A stretch of DNA of 64,000 nt from an uncultured Clostridia bacterium (lineage in GTDB: Bacteria > Bacillota > Clostridia > TANB77 > CAG-508). Position 1 is the stretch's first letter. The number at the start of each line of letters is the position of its first letter. The stretch is from positions 1 through 64,000 of the forward strand of contig CANQYM010000003.1 of NCBI GenBank assembly GCA_947628085.1, read 5' to 3'. The notes below the pieces were generated by a model. The model ran no database searches. It had not been told where the DNA came from and was given only the letters and a program-made list of their open reading frames with translations. The translations under genes and the position numbers were made by a program. Of the stretch, positions 24,906-32,466 are shown one piece after another.

Positions 24906-25946
24906 TTATTTTTCAATATAATCATATTCACATGTTCTTAGCAATCTATTCATAATTGCTAGTCCCATGCCTTCCTTTTTCAAGCCTTCGATAAGTATTA
25001 TTTCAGGTTTTATTTCATCTGCCTTTCTTAAAGCTGAGAAAATGTTTCTTGCTATTTCTTCATAGTTATATTGTGAACCTACACTAATGAATCTTCCTTC
25101 TGATACGAGAAGTTTTTCTTCGTGTTCTTTAAATCCAATTATAACTACATTTCCTTTGTATTCTTTTACATACTTTTTTAAATAGAAAATTTGATCCAAA
25201 TCATCCTCACAGTATATAAGTTTGCATTTCGTGTTTGGAGAATAATGTTTATATTTCATTCCTGGGCTTTCTACTTTAGCAGAATAGTCGACTTTTTTGA
25301 AAACATTTCCATCAATTATAACATTGCCTATTACTTCGTCTATTTCTTCTGGTGTAATTGCTCCTGGTCTTAAAATAACTGGAATTTCATTAACAACTTT
25401 TACAACAGTGGATTCTAAACCTATTTTGGTTGGTCCTCCATCTACAATAGCAGAAACTTTGCCTTCAAGCTCTTTTCTAATATCTTTAATATTAGTTCCA
25501 CTTGGCTTTCCGGATATATTTGCACTTGGTGCCGCTACTGGAACTCCTGCATAAGTTATTATACCTCTTGCTATTATATTGTCTGGTATTCTAATTGCTA
25601 CTGAACTTTGACCAGCAGTAACAATATCTGGAATAACATCTTTCTTTTCTAATATAAGAGTAAAAGGTCCTGGCATGAAATTGTCAATTAATTTTTGTTC
25701 AACTTCGGTAATGTTTTGAGCAATATCTTCAATTTTTCTCTTATCTGCCAAATGAACTATGATTGGGTTATCTGATGGTCTTCCTTTTGCTGCAAAAATC
25801 TTTCCAACTGCATTTTCATCTAGTGCGTTTGCACCAATTCCATATACTGTTTCTGTTGGAAATATTACTAGTTCACCATTCTTTATTAAGTTACATACTA
25901 CTTTTAACTCATCAGTATTAGTTTTTTCTTCCCAATTATAATACAT
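24906..25946 (-). CDS. L-threonylcarbamoyladenylate synthase (Sua5 type)
   Basis: Makes threonylcarbamoyl-AMP for tRNA t6A37 synthesis. The YrdC domain has FPTETVYGIGANA, KIFAAKGRPSDNP and SAPSANISGKPSGT; the C-terminal roughly 130 residues form the Sua5 domain (PGMKYKHYSP linker). I choose Met at 25946 (GAGGTTATTTAT before it) rather than the track start 13 codons upstream, giving 346 aa, normal for Sua5/YwlC. It lies between the GT2 gene and a terminator at 26043-26074. Confidence 0.94.
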   Translation of the reverse strand: MYYNWEEKTNTDELKVVCNLIKNGELVIFPTETVYGIGANALDENAVGKIFAAKGRPSDNPIIVHLADKRKIEDIAQNITEVEQKLIDNFMPGPFTLILEKKDVIPDIVTAGQSSVAIRIPDNIIARGIITYAGVPVAAPSANISGKPSGTNIKDIRKELEGKVSAIVDGGPTKIGLESTVVKVVNEIPVILRPGAITPEEIDEVIGNVIIDGNVFKKVDYSAKVESPGMKYKHYSPNTKCKLIYCEDDLDQIFYLKKYVKEYKGNVVIIGFKEHEEKLLVSEGRFISVGSQYNYEEIARNIFSALRKADEIKPEIILIEGLKKEGMGLAIMNRLLRTCEYDYIEK

Positions 25947-26042
25947 ATAAATAACCTCAGTGTATATTATACCATATTTTAACAATAAATGTCAATTATT
26001 ACGGGTATACATAATTCTTAATATTTTGTTTTTAGTAAATTA

Positions 26043-26074
26043 AAAGTATCCTACCAATAATAGTAGGATACTTT
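26043..26074 (-). terminator. Terminator after the FrhB-like gene
   Basis: A perfect 12-bp stem AAAGTATCCTAC / GTAGGATACTTT with an 8-nt loop lies 65 nt after the stop of the FrhB-like gene, followed by TTTT on the minus strand. Confidence 0.8.
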
Positions 26075-26138
26075 CCAATATTTTAAGTTTTAAATTTATA
26101 GTTTTAGACACTTTTAAAAAAGTCAAATCTTTTACTTT

Positions 26139-27230
26139 TTAAATATACTTTTCAAATATGTTTTCTAAACTTAAATTATTTAAATCTTTAAAAAATCTTT
26201 CTCTTTCTTCTTTTAATGTTGGAGATTTTGTCATACTTGGATTTTTCTCAATTGCTTTTTCAAAATCTACTTTTTTAAATTTTATTTTTTGTTTTATGCT
26301 TTCTAGAATATCTTTACCTTTTTCAGAATTTACAATTAAAAGTGATGTTCCTTTTTCATCATTCATTTCTGGAATAATTTCATTTATTCCCCAAAAATCC
26401 GCAAGAGTTATATCTGAATTTCTTTTCTTTTGCTTAAATTTACAACTATAACAAGAATCTCTTAATGCAATATCACTTAAAAATATTCTCATAAACATAT
26501 CTTCTGTATGATTTATAAATTTTTTAGAGTTTTTGTATTTAAATAAAAGCTCATATTTATTCCATCCATTATTTTCTTTATCTCTAAAAGAAACATTTTC
26601 TAAAACGTCATTATCTTCTTTTTTTCTACATTCTAAATACTTTTCCCACACTTTTTTAGAAGGTACGCCATGACAAATAATGTCTTGTAAATACAAATTT
26701 TCATAGTCTTTCATTAAATAAGATTTTAATCCTTCCACTTGACAAGGTGTTCCAGTAAATAAAACTTTTTTCCCTTGATTTAAAAAATCTCGCGCCTCTT
26801 TATATGTTTTTCTAATATCACTTTGTATATATTTTGAGCCTCTCATTTGGCTAATTTCAGACATTTTTTCTGCTTTTACATGTTTTACCAAAAAATTTTC
26901 ATCAAATACTGCGCCAAAAACTATTCCTCCACTATTTAAAATGTATTCTGCTATTAATGAAAATAGCCCACCAGATGAGCTATTCATTCTTATTTCTTCA
27001 TTAATATTAAATGCAGCATAAGCTTCAGTTTCAAAAGTTTTATTATCCGAAGCACCATTTATAATAGGACAAACTTTTTCACAAAGATTGCAATTTATAC
27101 AATAATTGTAATTTACTTTTGGATATTTAAAGCCTTTTTCATCTTCAACCATTGATATTGCATTTCTAGGACATATATTTTTACAGGCAGAGCAACCACA
27201 GCAGTTTGCTTTATTTTCTATTTCTATCAT
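26139..27230 (-). CDS. Ferredoxin plus FrhB-like (coenzyme F420 hydrogenase beta) family protein
   Basis: The N-terminus has two 4Fe-4S motifs (CCGCSACKNICP and CINCNLCEKVCP), followed by an FrhB N/C-type domain with RGSKYIQSD, VLFTGTPCQVEG and ICHGVPS, plus a further Cys-rich CYSCKF. In non-methanogens this family sits in polysaccharide clusters next to pyruvyltransferases, as here, and is thought to be a reductase for a sugar or cofactor rather than a hydrogenase. The adjacent pyruvyltransferase gene ends 3 nt before its start. Exact reaction unknown. Confidence 0.85.
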   Translation of the reverse strand: MIEIENKANCCGCSACKNICPRNAISMVEDEKGFKYPKVNYNYCINCNLCEKVCPIINGASDNKTFETEAYAAFNINEEIRMNSSSGGLFSLIAEYILNSGGIVFGAVFDENFLVKHVKAEKMSEISQMRGSKYIQSDIRKTYKEARDFLNQGKKVLFTGTPCQVEGLKSYLMKDYENLYLQDIICHGVPSKKVWEKYLECRKKEDNDVLENVSFRDKENNGWNKYELLFKYKNSKKFINHTEDMFMRIFLSDIALRDSCYSCKFKQKKRNSDITLADFWGINEIIPEMNDEKGTSLLIVNSEKGKDILESIKQKIKFKKVDFEKAIEKNPSMTKSPTLKEERERFFKDLNNLSLENIFEKYI

Positions 27231-27233
27231 ATT

Positions 27234-28298
27234 CTAACCTTCTATTTGTAAATTTTCTTTGCTTAAATCTAATGCATTTGTTAAAAATTCAATTACTTTT
27301 TCTTGTTCTTTTTTTAATATGGTAGCAACATTTTCATAATTTGTTTCTAAGTGTTTATCAGAAATGTTATTAATAAATTTTTTATTTTTTAATTCAAATT
27401 TTTGAAGAAGTGTTTCTATTCTAGAATTCATATCTCTCATTCCATCTTCATCTCTATCAAAAATTAAAAATGGTCTATCAAATATAATTGAAAATACACA
27501 AGAATGGAATGAATCTGTAAGTACTAAAAAGGCATTTTTTATTAAATATAAAAATTCAGCAGGACCGCTTGCATAAAAAGAATCTCTATCTAATATATCT
27601 ATAACATCACAACCATTTTCTTTAGCAAATTTTTCAATTTCATCATTTTTTTCTTTTGAAACATTTCCTAGAAAATATTTTAAAATATATTTTTTGCTTT
27701 TTAATTGTTCTGGTTTTTTCATTACAGTTGCCCACTTTTCAGCTGATAGCATCATTGTTGGATCTAGTAAAACTATGCAATCATCTCTTCCTGTAATTCC
27801 CTTCACAATATCTTTGCCTATATTTTCTCTAACAGAGATAGCTTTCATTTCATTTAATGCTTCATATTTTTCATATGTATTATTTGGAACATGGCTTATT
27901 CCAAAACTTGCTGAAAAAGATATTCTTTTTTCTTTTGGAGCAAATCTGGCAAATGAAAAATCGCTAAATCTTTCAGTAAAATTGTAATTCCATATTTGAT
28001 CACTTCCAATTATAAAGTAATCATATTTTTCATGAAAATTTTCTGGAACTTCATCATGATATATTACGTCACTTGACAATTGCATATTTTCTGAATTAAA
28101 TTCTAAAAATTTTTTTCTTCTTCCATGAAAAACATTTTTAGCTTCTTCTAAACAATTTCTATCATTTACAATCCTAACGTTTTTTATTGTTTCTGGCTCT
28201 AAGTTTAGAGATTTTAAAACTTCTTGTACTGCATAATTTTGCAATCTATTTCCATAATTATTCTCATCAAATATTGTTATAATTCCAACTTTTTTCAT
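27234..28298 (-). CDS. Polysaccharide pyruvyl transferase family protein
   Basis: WcaK/CsaB-type fold. GIITIFDENNYGNRLQNYA at the N-terminus, FIIGSDQIWN, FSASFG and VLTDSFHSCVFS with the conserved His/Ser/Phe are typical. Members transfer pyruvyl ketals onto surface glycans. The GGAGG before the ATG is strong. It forms a two-gene unit with the ferredoxin/FrhB-like gene, isolated from any visible capsule cluster, so the acceptor glycan must be made elsewhere. Confidence 0.85.
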   Translation of the reverse strand: MKKVGIITIFDENNYGNRLQNYAVQEVLKSLNLEPETIKNVRIVNDRNCLEEAKNVFHGRRKKFLEFNSENMQLSSDVIYHDEVPENFHEKYDYFIIGSDQIWNYNFTERFSDFSFARFAPKEKRISFSASFGISHVPNNTYEKYEALNEMKAISVRENIGKDIVKGITGRDDCIVLLDPTMMLSAEKWATVMKKPEQLKSKKYILKYFLGNVSKEKNDEIEKFAKENGCDVIDILDRDSFYASGPAEFLYLIKNAFLVLTDSFHSCVFSIIFDRPFLIFDRDEDGMRDMNSRIETLLQKFELKNKKFINNISDKHLETNYENVATILKKEQEKVIEFLTNALDLSKENLQIEG

Positions 28299-28361
28299 TT
28301 TACTACCTCCTGTTCCTCATAATATAATCATTTTTATGTAAATTATTTTAAGTAAAAAAAT

Positions 28362-28396
28362 AACACCTAATTTATCTTTTAGATTAATTAGGTGTT
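28362..28396 (-). terminator. Terminator after the hidden 41-aa gene
   Basis: A perfect 11-bp stem AACACCTAATT / AATTAGGTGTT followed on the minus strand by ATTTTTTTAC. It terminates transcription coming from 28592 before the pyruvyltransferase gene. Confidence 0.85.
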
Positions 28397-28429
28397 ATAA
28401 AATTATATTTTTAAATATATATTAATTTA

Positions 28430-28555
28430 TCATATACCTACCTTTAATCTAATACTTTTAAAAATATGAAAATTAAGCGTAATATGGGCGACACTAATAT
28501 TACTACTATAAGTTATATTATTATGTTTTAAATTTCTTCTCATATTTGTACTCAT
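28430..28555 (-). CDS. Hidden 41-aa peptide gene
   Basis: Too short for the ORF track. It has its own promoter (28592-28620), ribosome site (AGAGGAAAA, 8 nt before ATG), open frame and terminator (28362-28396), so the unit is complete. The peptide begins MSTNMRRNLKHNN, has a hydrophobic stretch SVAHITLNFHIF and ends in SIRLKVGI; it is basic. I do not recognise it. Alternatives are a signalling peptide, a type I toxin-like peptide, or a small RNA with a chance frame. Confidence 0.5.
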   Translation of the reverse strand: MSTNMRRNLKHNNITYSSNISVAHITLNFHIFKSIRLKVGI

Positions 28556-28591
28556 TTAAAAATTTTCCTCTTTACTTTAATAACTATTAAA

Positions 28592-28620
28592 ATTATACTA
28601 TAAAACTTTAAATAAATCAA
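28592..28620 (-). promoter_or_regulatory. Promoter of the 41-aa unit
   Basis: TTGATT (28615-28620), a 17-nt spacer and TATAAT (28592-28597) on the minus strand, 37 nt before the ATG of the small gene. Confidence 0.75.
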
Positions 28621-28724
28621 TAGGAAATATATTATTTCTATTTTTTTCCATTTTTCTTTTTTAATCTCAAAAAATCTCTTCTTTTTATATTGTTTTGTTT
28701 TTATATCTTTCAAACGCAAAAACA

Positions 28725-28760
28725 AAAAAGCCTACAAAATCATTGATTTTGCAGGCTTTT
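28725..28760 (-). terminator. Terminator after the TagO-like gene
   Basis: AAAAGCCTaCAAAATC pairs with GATTTTGcAGGCTTTT (one mismatch), with a U-run on both strands, 17 nt after the stop codon. Confidence 0.9.
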
Positions 28761-28776
28761 CTTGACTTTATTTAAA

Positions 28777-29904
28777 TTATAATTTTTCTTCTCTAGTTGC
28801 ATGTTCTTCTTTTTCTTCTTCTGTCATATCATCTAATAATCTTTGTTTGAAAAATTCTTTATATCCTAACGCAATAATAACTATAATAATTATTGCAAAA
28901 GATAATGCTTTCCAAATACCACTATCCATAAGGATTATTGCAAACATTCCAAAGATTGCACTTAATCCATAAAGAATTAAAACAGCTTGTTTTTGAGTAA
29001 ATCCTTTTTTTAGCATTTTATGATGTAGATGTTCGGCATCTGGTTCAATAATAGATTTTAAAGACTTTCCATGTATTATTCTTCTAACTATTGCAAATAA
29101 AGTATCAACTATTGGAAGAGCAAGTACCATAATTGGTGCTACTATTACAATAGCTGTATAAGTTTTTGCGATACCTAAAATTGAAATTATTGACAAGCAA
29201 TATCCTAAAAAGTTTGATCCAGTATCTCCAATAAATGTTTTGGCTGGGTTAAAGTTATATGGTAAAAATCCACATAAAGCTCCACCTAAAGCTGTTATAA
29301 GTACTATTGAAATTATTGGTGATGCATTTAAAGAAAATATTATAAGTAATGATAAGCAGGAAATTAAAGATATTCCTGTTGACAAGCCATCTAAGCCATC
29401 AATTAAATTCATTGCATTTGTTATTCCAACAATCCAAGCTACAGTAAGTATTGTATAAAAAATTTCTCCAGCATTCTCTAAATTAAAAAATGGAATATCC
29501 AAATTATCAATTTTTATGCCAAATTTTACTACAACTAATGCAGATATTATTTGTGCTAAAAGTTTTACAATTGCTTTTACTCCTTTAACATCATCTATAA
29601 AGCATACAATTCCTATAATTAAACCACCTAAAACAAATCCTATTATTTTCCTAATGTAATTATCTTCATATAAGTTAATTTTGTTTTCAATGCTCATTAT
29701 AATTAGTAAGTATACTATTGACACAAAAAAACCAGCAATAACAGCTAGTCCGCCTAGTCTTGGCATTGTAATTTTATTTATTCTACGTTCATCTTTTGGC
29801 GTGTCCATAGCCCCTAATTTTTTTGCTAGTTTTATAGTATGTGGTGTTGCCATAAAAGCTGTTAAAAAAGCTATTAAAAAAGCTATTGCTATATCTCCCC
29901 ACAT
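28777..29904 (-). CDS. Undecaprenyl-phosphate GlcNAc-1-P transferase (TagO/WecA/MraY family)
   Basis: Integral membrane enzyme that starts wall teichoic acid or polysaccharide synthesis by moving a sugar-1-phosphate to the lipid carrier. About ten hydrophobic segments are visible. Catalytic landmarks: TPKDERR...MPRLGG near the N-terminus, CFIDDVKG (Asp pair), NLIDGLDGLS, FNPAKTFIGDTGS and DAEHLHHKM. The HLHHK and DGLDGL pattern points to TagO/WecA rather than MraY. Length 375 aa is typical; the acidic C-terminus (EEEKEEHATREEKL) is cytosolic. rpiB lies 14 nt upstream. Confidence 0.9.
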   Translation of the reverse strand: MWGDIAIAFLIAFLTAFMATPHTIKLAKKLGAMDTPKDERRINKITMPRLGGLAVIAGFFVSIVYLLIIMSIENKINLYEDNYIRKIIGFVLGGLIIGIVCFIDDVKGVKAIVKLLAQIISALVVVKFGIKIDNLDIPFFNLENAGEIFYTILTVAWIVGITNAMNLIDGLDGLSTGISLISCLSLLIIFSLNASPIISIVLITALGGALCGFLPYNFNPAKTFIGDTGSNFLGYCLSIISILGIAKTYTAIVIVAPIMVLALPIVDTLFAIVRRIIHGKSLKSIIEPDAEHLHHKMLKKGFTQKQAVLILYGLSAIFGMFAIILMDSGIWKALSFAIIIIVIIALGYKEFFKQRLLDDMTEEEKEEHATREEKL

Positions 29905-29918
29905 GATATGTGACCCCT

Positions 29919-30365
29919 CTATTTCATATTATCTTCTTCTATTTTTTCTATCATTTGTATTCTTTCCAAATGTCTTTCTCCTGAAAATTCTGCACCTATC
30001 CAAGCTCTAATTATTTGAACAGCTTTGCTAGTATTTATTGTTCCACCTGCTAATGAAATTACATTTGCATTTAAATGCTCTTTTGCTTGTTTTCCAGCAT
30101 TCTCATCAGTACAAGGTGCACATCTAATTCCTTTAAATTTATTTGCTGTAATTACCATTCCTGAACCTGTTGTGCAAATAAGAATTCCTCTATCACATTC
30201 TTTATTCTGAATTGCTTCTGCAACCTTTTTTGCATATATTGGATAATCTGTTCTTTCTTCACTATAAGTTCCATAATCTTTATATTCAATACCTAATTCA
30301 TCTAAATATTTTTTTATTTCTTCCTTTAGTTTATACCCTCCATGATCTGAACCTAAAGCGATCAT
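29919..30365 (-). CDS. rpiB: Ribose-5-phosphate isomerase B
   Basis: Interconverts ribose-5-P and ribulose-5-P in the pentose phosphate pathway. GSDHGGYKLKEEIK, YPIYAKKVAEAI and GILICTTGSGMVITANK (with the catalytic Cys) plus RCAPCTDE and NVISLAGG are the RpiB signature. At 148 aa full length. GGAGG precedes the ATG. It leads a two-gene unit with the TagO-like gene; the pairing is metabolic coincidence as far as can be seen. Confidence 0.95.
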   Translation of the reverse strand: MIALGSDHGGYKLKEEIKKYLDELGIEYKDYGTYSEERTDYPIYAKKVAEAIQNKECDRGILICTTGSGMVITANKFKGIRCAPCTDENAGKQAKEHLNANVISLAGGTINTSKAVQIIRAWIGAEFSGERHLERIQMIEKIEEDNMK

Positions 30366-30539
30366 CTTAATTCCTCCTTGGTTTTAATTTGCCCATAATA
30401 TATCACAGAATTATTCATAATACAATATTATTCTAGACTATAAATGTGAATTTTGTGTGAAATTATTACTAAATTATTCTATTTTTTTATTAAAATATCC
30501 TTTTAGTTTTTATTAAATTTATGATTTTTTAAAAATTGC

Positions 30540-30568
30540 TTGATTTTTAAATATATTCATGTTAAAAT
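30540..30568 (+). promoter_or_regulatory. Promoter of rpsT
   Basis: TTGATT, 17 nt, TAAAAT, 46 nt before the rpsT start. The rest of 30366-30539 is AT-rich spacer without visible features. Confidence 0.7.
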
Positions 30569-30614
30569 ATTTGAAGTAAAATTTACTTATGAATTAAGAG
30601 GAGGTGCTAAATAA

Positions 30615-30878
30615 ATGCCAAACATTAAATCAGCTATAAAAAGAGTTAGTGTTATAGAAACAAAAACACTACAAAATAATATGCTAAAATCTGCATACAA
30701 AACAGCTGTTAAAACATTTGAAGCTGCAGTAGCAGAAGGAGATAAATCAAAAGCAGAAAAAGCTTTCAAAGAAGCAGTTAAAAAAGTTGATCAAGCTTGC
30801 ACAAAAGGTGTTATAAAAGCTAACACAGCTTCTAGAAAAAAATCAAACTTAGCAAAAAAATTAAATACATTAAAATAA
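30615..30878 (+). CDS. rpsT: 30S ribosomal protein S20
   Basis: Small-subunit assembly protein binding 16S rRNA. MPNIKSAIKRV at the start, the Lys/Ala-rich helical body (KTFEAAVAEGDKSKAEKAFK) and KGVIKANTASRKKSNLAKKL at the end are diagnostic. Length 87 aa is standard. AGAGGAGGTGCT gives a strong ribosome site. It is monocistronic, between its own promoter and terminator. Confidence 0.97.
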   Translation: MPNIKSAIKRVSVIETKTLQNNMLKSAYKTAVKTFEAAVAEGDKSKAEKAFKEAVKKVDQACTKGVIKANTASRKKSNLAKKLNTLK

Positions 30879-30905
30879 TCGTATTAAATACGATTATTTT
30901 TTTTG
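30874..30905 (+). terminator. Terminator after rpsT
   Basis: AATAATCGTATT pairs with AATACGATTATT and is followed by an 8-T run; it begins at the rpsT stop codon. Confidence 0.9.
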
Positions 30906-30988
30906 CAAAAATTTTCCTGATTTTCCAATATTCTCATTTGTTTTGTGTGTTTTAAAATGCTATCATAGATAAAAGGAGATATTAGAAT

Positions 30989-31228
30989 ATGGACAATTTC
31001 AAAATAACAATAAAAAGCAAAAAAGTTAAAAAATTAGTAAAAATAAATTTACTAATTTCTTTTATTACTTGTCTTTTAGCAATAATAATGCTTGCTATTT
31101 ATAACACATATTACATATCAATTTATTTATTCAAATCTAGTATTATAATTTTTAGAACTGGTTTATTTATTGGAACTTTTTCTATAATCTGTGGCATATT
31201 TTTTGAAAATTATTTAAATTGCGATTAA
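30989..31228 (+). CDS. Small two-helix membrane protein, unknown
   Basis: 79 aa. A basic N-terminus (KITIKSKKVKKLVK) is followed by two membrane helices (about 20-42, LLISFITCLLAIIMLAIYN, and 50-73, IFRTGLFIGTFSIICGIFF) and a short C-terminus. AAAGGAGATATTAG before the ATG and a terminator after it support a real gene. No family is recognised; resembles the many small clostridial membrane proteins of unknown role. Confidence 0.65.
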   Translation: MDNFKITIKSKKVKKLVKINLLISFITCLLAIIMLAIYNTYYISIYLFKSSIIIFRTGLFIGTFSIICGIFFENYLNCD

Positions 31229-31234
31229 AAACAA

Positions 31235-31317
31235 AAACCTAAACTATTAAAGTAGGCTCGAATTGTTAAAATTTCATTTAACAACTTGAACTCATTTCAT
31301 TTTAATAGTTTAGGTTT
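31235..31317. terminator. Long two-tier hairpin, bidirectional terminator
   Basis: AAACCTAAACTATTAAA pairs with TTTAATAGTTTAGGTTT (17 bp perfect) and an inner 13-bp stem around TTGTTAAA/TTTAACAA lies within. It separates the small membrane protein gene (+) from rubrerythrin (-), convergent. Confidence 0.8.
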
Positions 31318-31358
31318 AATTTTACAAAATTATACTTATATTATTAATAATTTTCTTA

Positions 31359-31901
31359 TTAATAATTTTCAGCTTTTATTTCGAAAAATGCTTTTGGATG
31401 ATTGCAAACTGGGCAAACTTCTGGTGCTTTTTGTCCAACACAAATGTGTCCGCAATTTCTACATTTCCAAATTCTATCTCCATCTTTACTAAATACTAAA
31501 TCGCCTTCAACATTTTCTAATAATTTTTTATATCTTTCTTCATGCTCTTTCTCTATTTTTCCAACTGCTTCAAATAGATAAGCAATTTTGTCAAATCCCT
31601 CTTCTTTTGCTTCTTTAGCCATTCTTGCATACATGTCTGTCCATTCAAAGTTTTCTCCTTCTGCTGCAGCCTTTAAATTTTCTGTTGTTGTAGGAACATC
31701 TCCATCATGTAATAATTTAAACCATAATTTTGCATGTTCTTTTTCATTATCTGCTGTTTCTAAAAATATAGCAGCTATTTGCTCATACCCTTCTTTTTTA
31801 GCTTTACTAGCAAAATAAGTATATTTATTTCTTGCTTGAGATTCTCCTGCAAAAGCCTCCATTAAATTTTTTTCTGTTTTTGTACCTTTTAATTCTGGCA
31901 T
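31359..31901 (-). CDS. rbr: Rubrerythrin
   Basis: Non-haem di-iron peroxidase protecting anaerobes against hydrogen peroxide. An N-terminal four-helix ferritin-like domain supplies Glu/His ligands ([34 protein letters not shown]), and a C-terminal rubredoxin domain has CRNCGH and CPVCNHP. Length 180 aa is standard. AGAGGAGGAATG precedes the ATG. Monocistronic. Its presence suits an obligate anaerobe. Confidence 0.97.
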   Translation of the reverse strand: MPELKGTKTEKNLMEAFAGESQARNKYTYFASKAKKEGYEQIAAIFLETADNEKEHAKLWFKLLHDGDVPTTTENLKAAAEGENFEWTDMYARMAKEAKEEGFDKIAYLFEAVGKIEKEHEERYKKLLENVEGDLVFSKDGDRIWKCRNCGHICVGQKAPEVCPVCNHPKAFFEIKAENY

Positions 31902-32023
31902 TATACATTCCTCCTCTTTTATATTTTTTTAAAGATTTTTCAGTTATTATATCATATTAAATTTTTAAATCAAGTTTTAATTTATCATAAAAAGTTAAAT
32001 CTTATAATTTTTTATTAATCATA

Positions 32024-32069
32024 TTGACACAGACAAAAGTATGTGTAATAATATAAACAGACAATTGTC
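32024..32069 (+). promoter_or_regulatory. Promoter and operator-like palindrome before blaI-type gene
   Basis: TTGACA at 32024-32029 is followed by TAATAA (16 nt) or TAATAT (19 nt). Just downstream GACAATTGTC (32060-32069) is a perfect 10-bp palindrome before the GGAGGT ribosome site, a fitting autoregulatory operator for a BlaI-type repressor. Binding is inferred. Confidence 0.55.
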
Positions 32070-32085
32070 GATATGGAGGTACCTT

Positions 32086-32466
32086 ATGTGCGAAAATATT
32101 AAAAGTTTGCCTGATTCTGAATTTAGAGTAATGAAAATAATTTGGGATAACAACAAGTCAATGTCTACTGGTGAAATTCTTTCAATTTTAAAAAATGATG
32201 TTGATTGGAAATTATCTACATTACAAGTTATTTTGTCAAGACTTACAGAAAAAGGTTTCTTAATTAATGAAAAGATTGGAAGAATTAACTATTATTCTTC
32301 CAATGTAGATTCTTCTAAATACACTAAACAAGAAACAAAAAGTTTCATAAAAAAGTTATACAATAACTCTAGCAAAAAATTAATTGCATCACTTATAGAA
32401 AGTGATGACTCTTTAACAGATGAAGATATTCAAGAAATTAAAGAAATGTTAAATAGGAGTAAATAA
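32086..32466 (+). CDS. BlaI/MecI/CopY-type transcriptional repressor
   Basis: Winged-helix repressor, 126 aa from the Met at 32086 (GGAGGT 6 nt upstream; the track start 45 nt earlier lies inside the promoter region). LPDSEFRVMKIIWDNNKSMSTGEIL and WKLSTLQVILSRLTEKGFL are the DNA-binding half; the C-terminal helix KLIASLIESDDSLTDEDIQEI is the dimerisation part where BlaI is cleaved or released. Its stop overlaps the start of the M56 protease gene (TAATG), the classic BlaI-BlaR1 arrangement. Target genes probably include its own operon. Confidence 0.9.
   Translation: MCENIKSLPDSEFRVMKIIWDNNKSMSTGEILSILKNDVDWKLSTLQVILSRLTEKGFLINEKIGRINYYSSNVDSSKYTKQETKSFIKKLYNNSSKKLIASLIESDDSLTDEDIQEIKEMLNRSK

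Noticed and set aside
31235-31317. Third foldback element
   Set aside because: It is a long two-tier hairpin, but its inside shows no similarity to the 88-nt core; a bidirectional terminator explains it.
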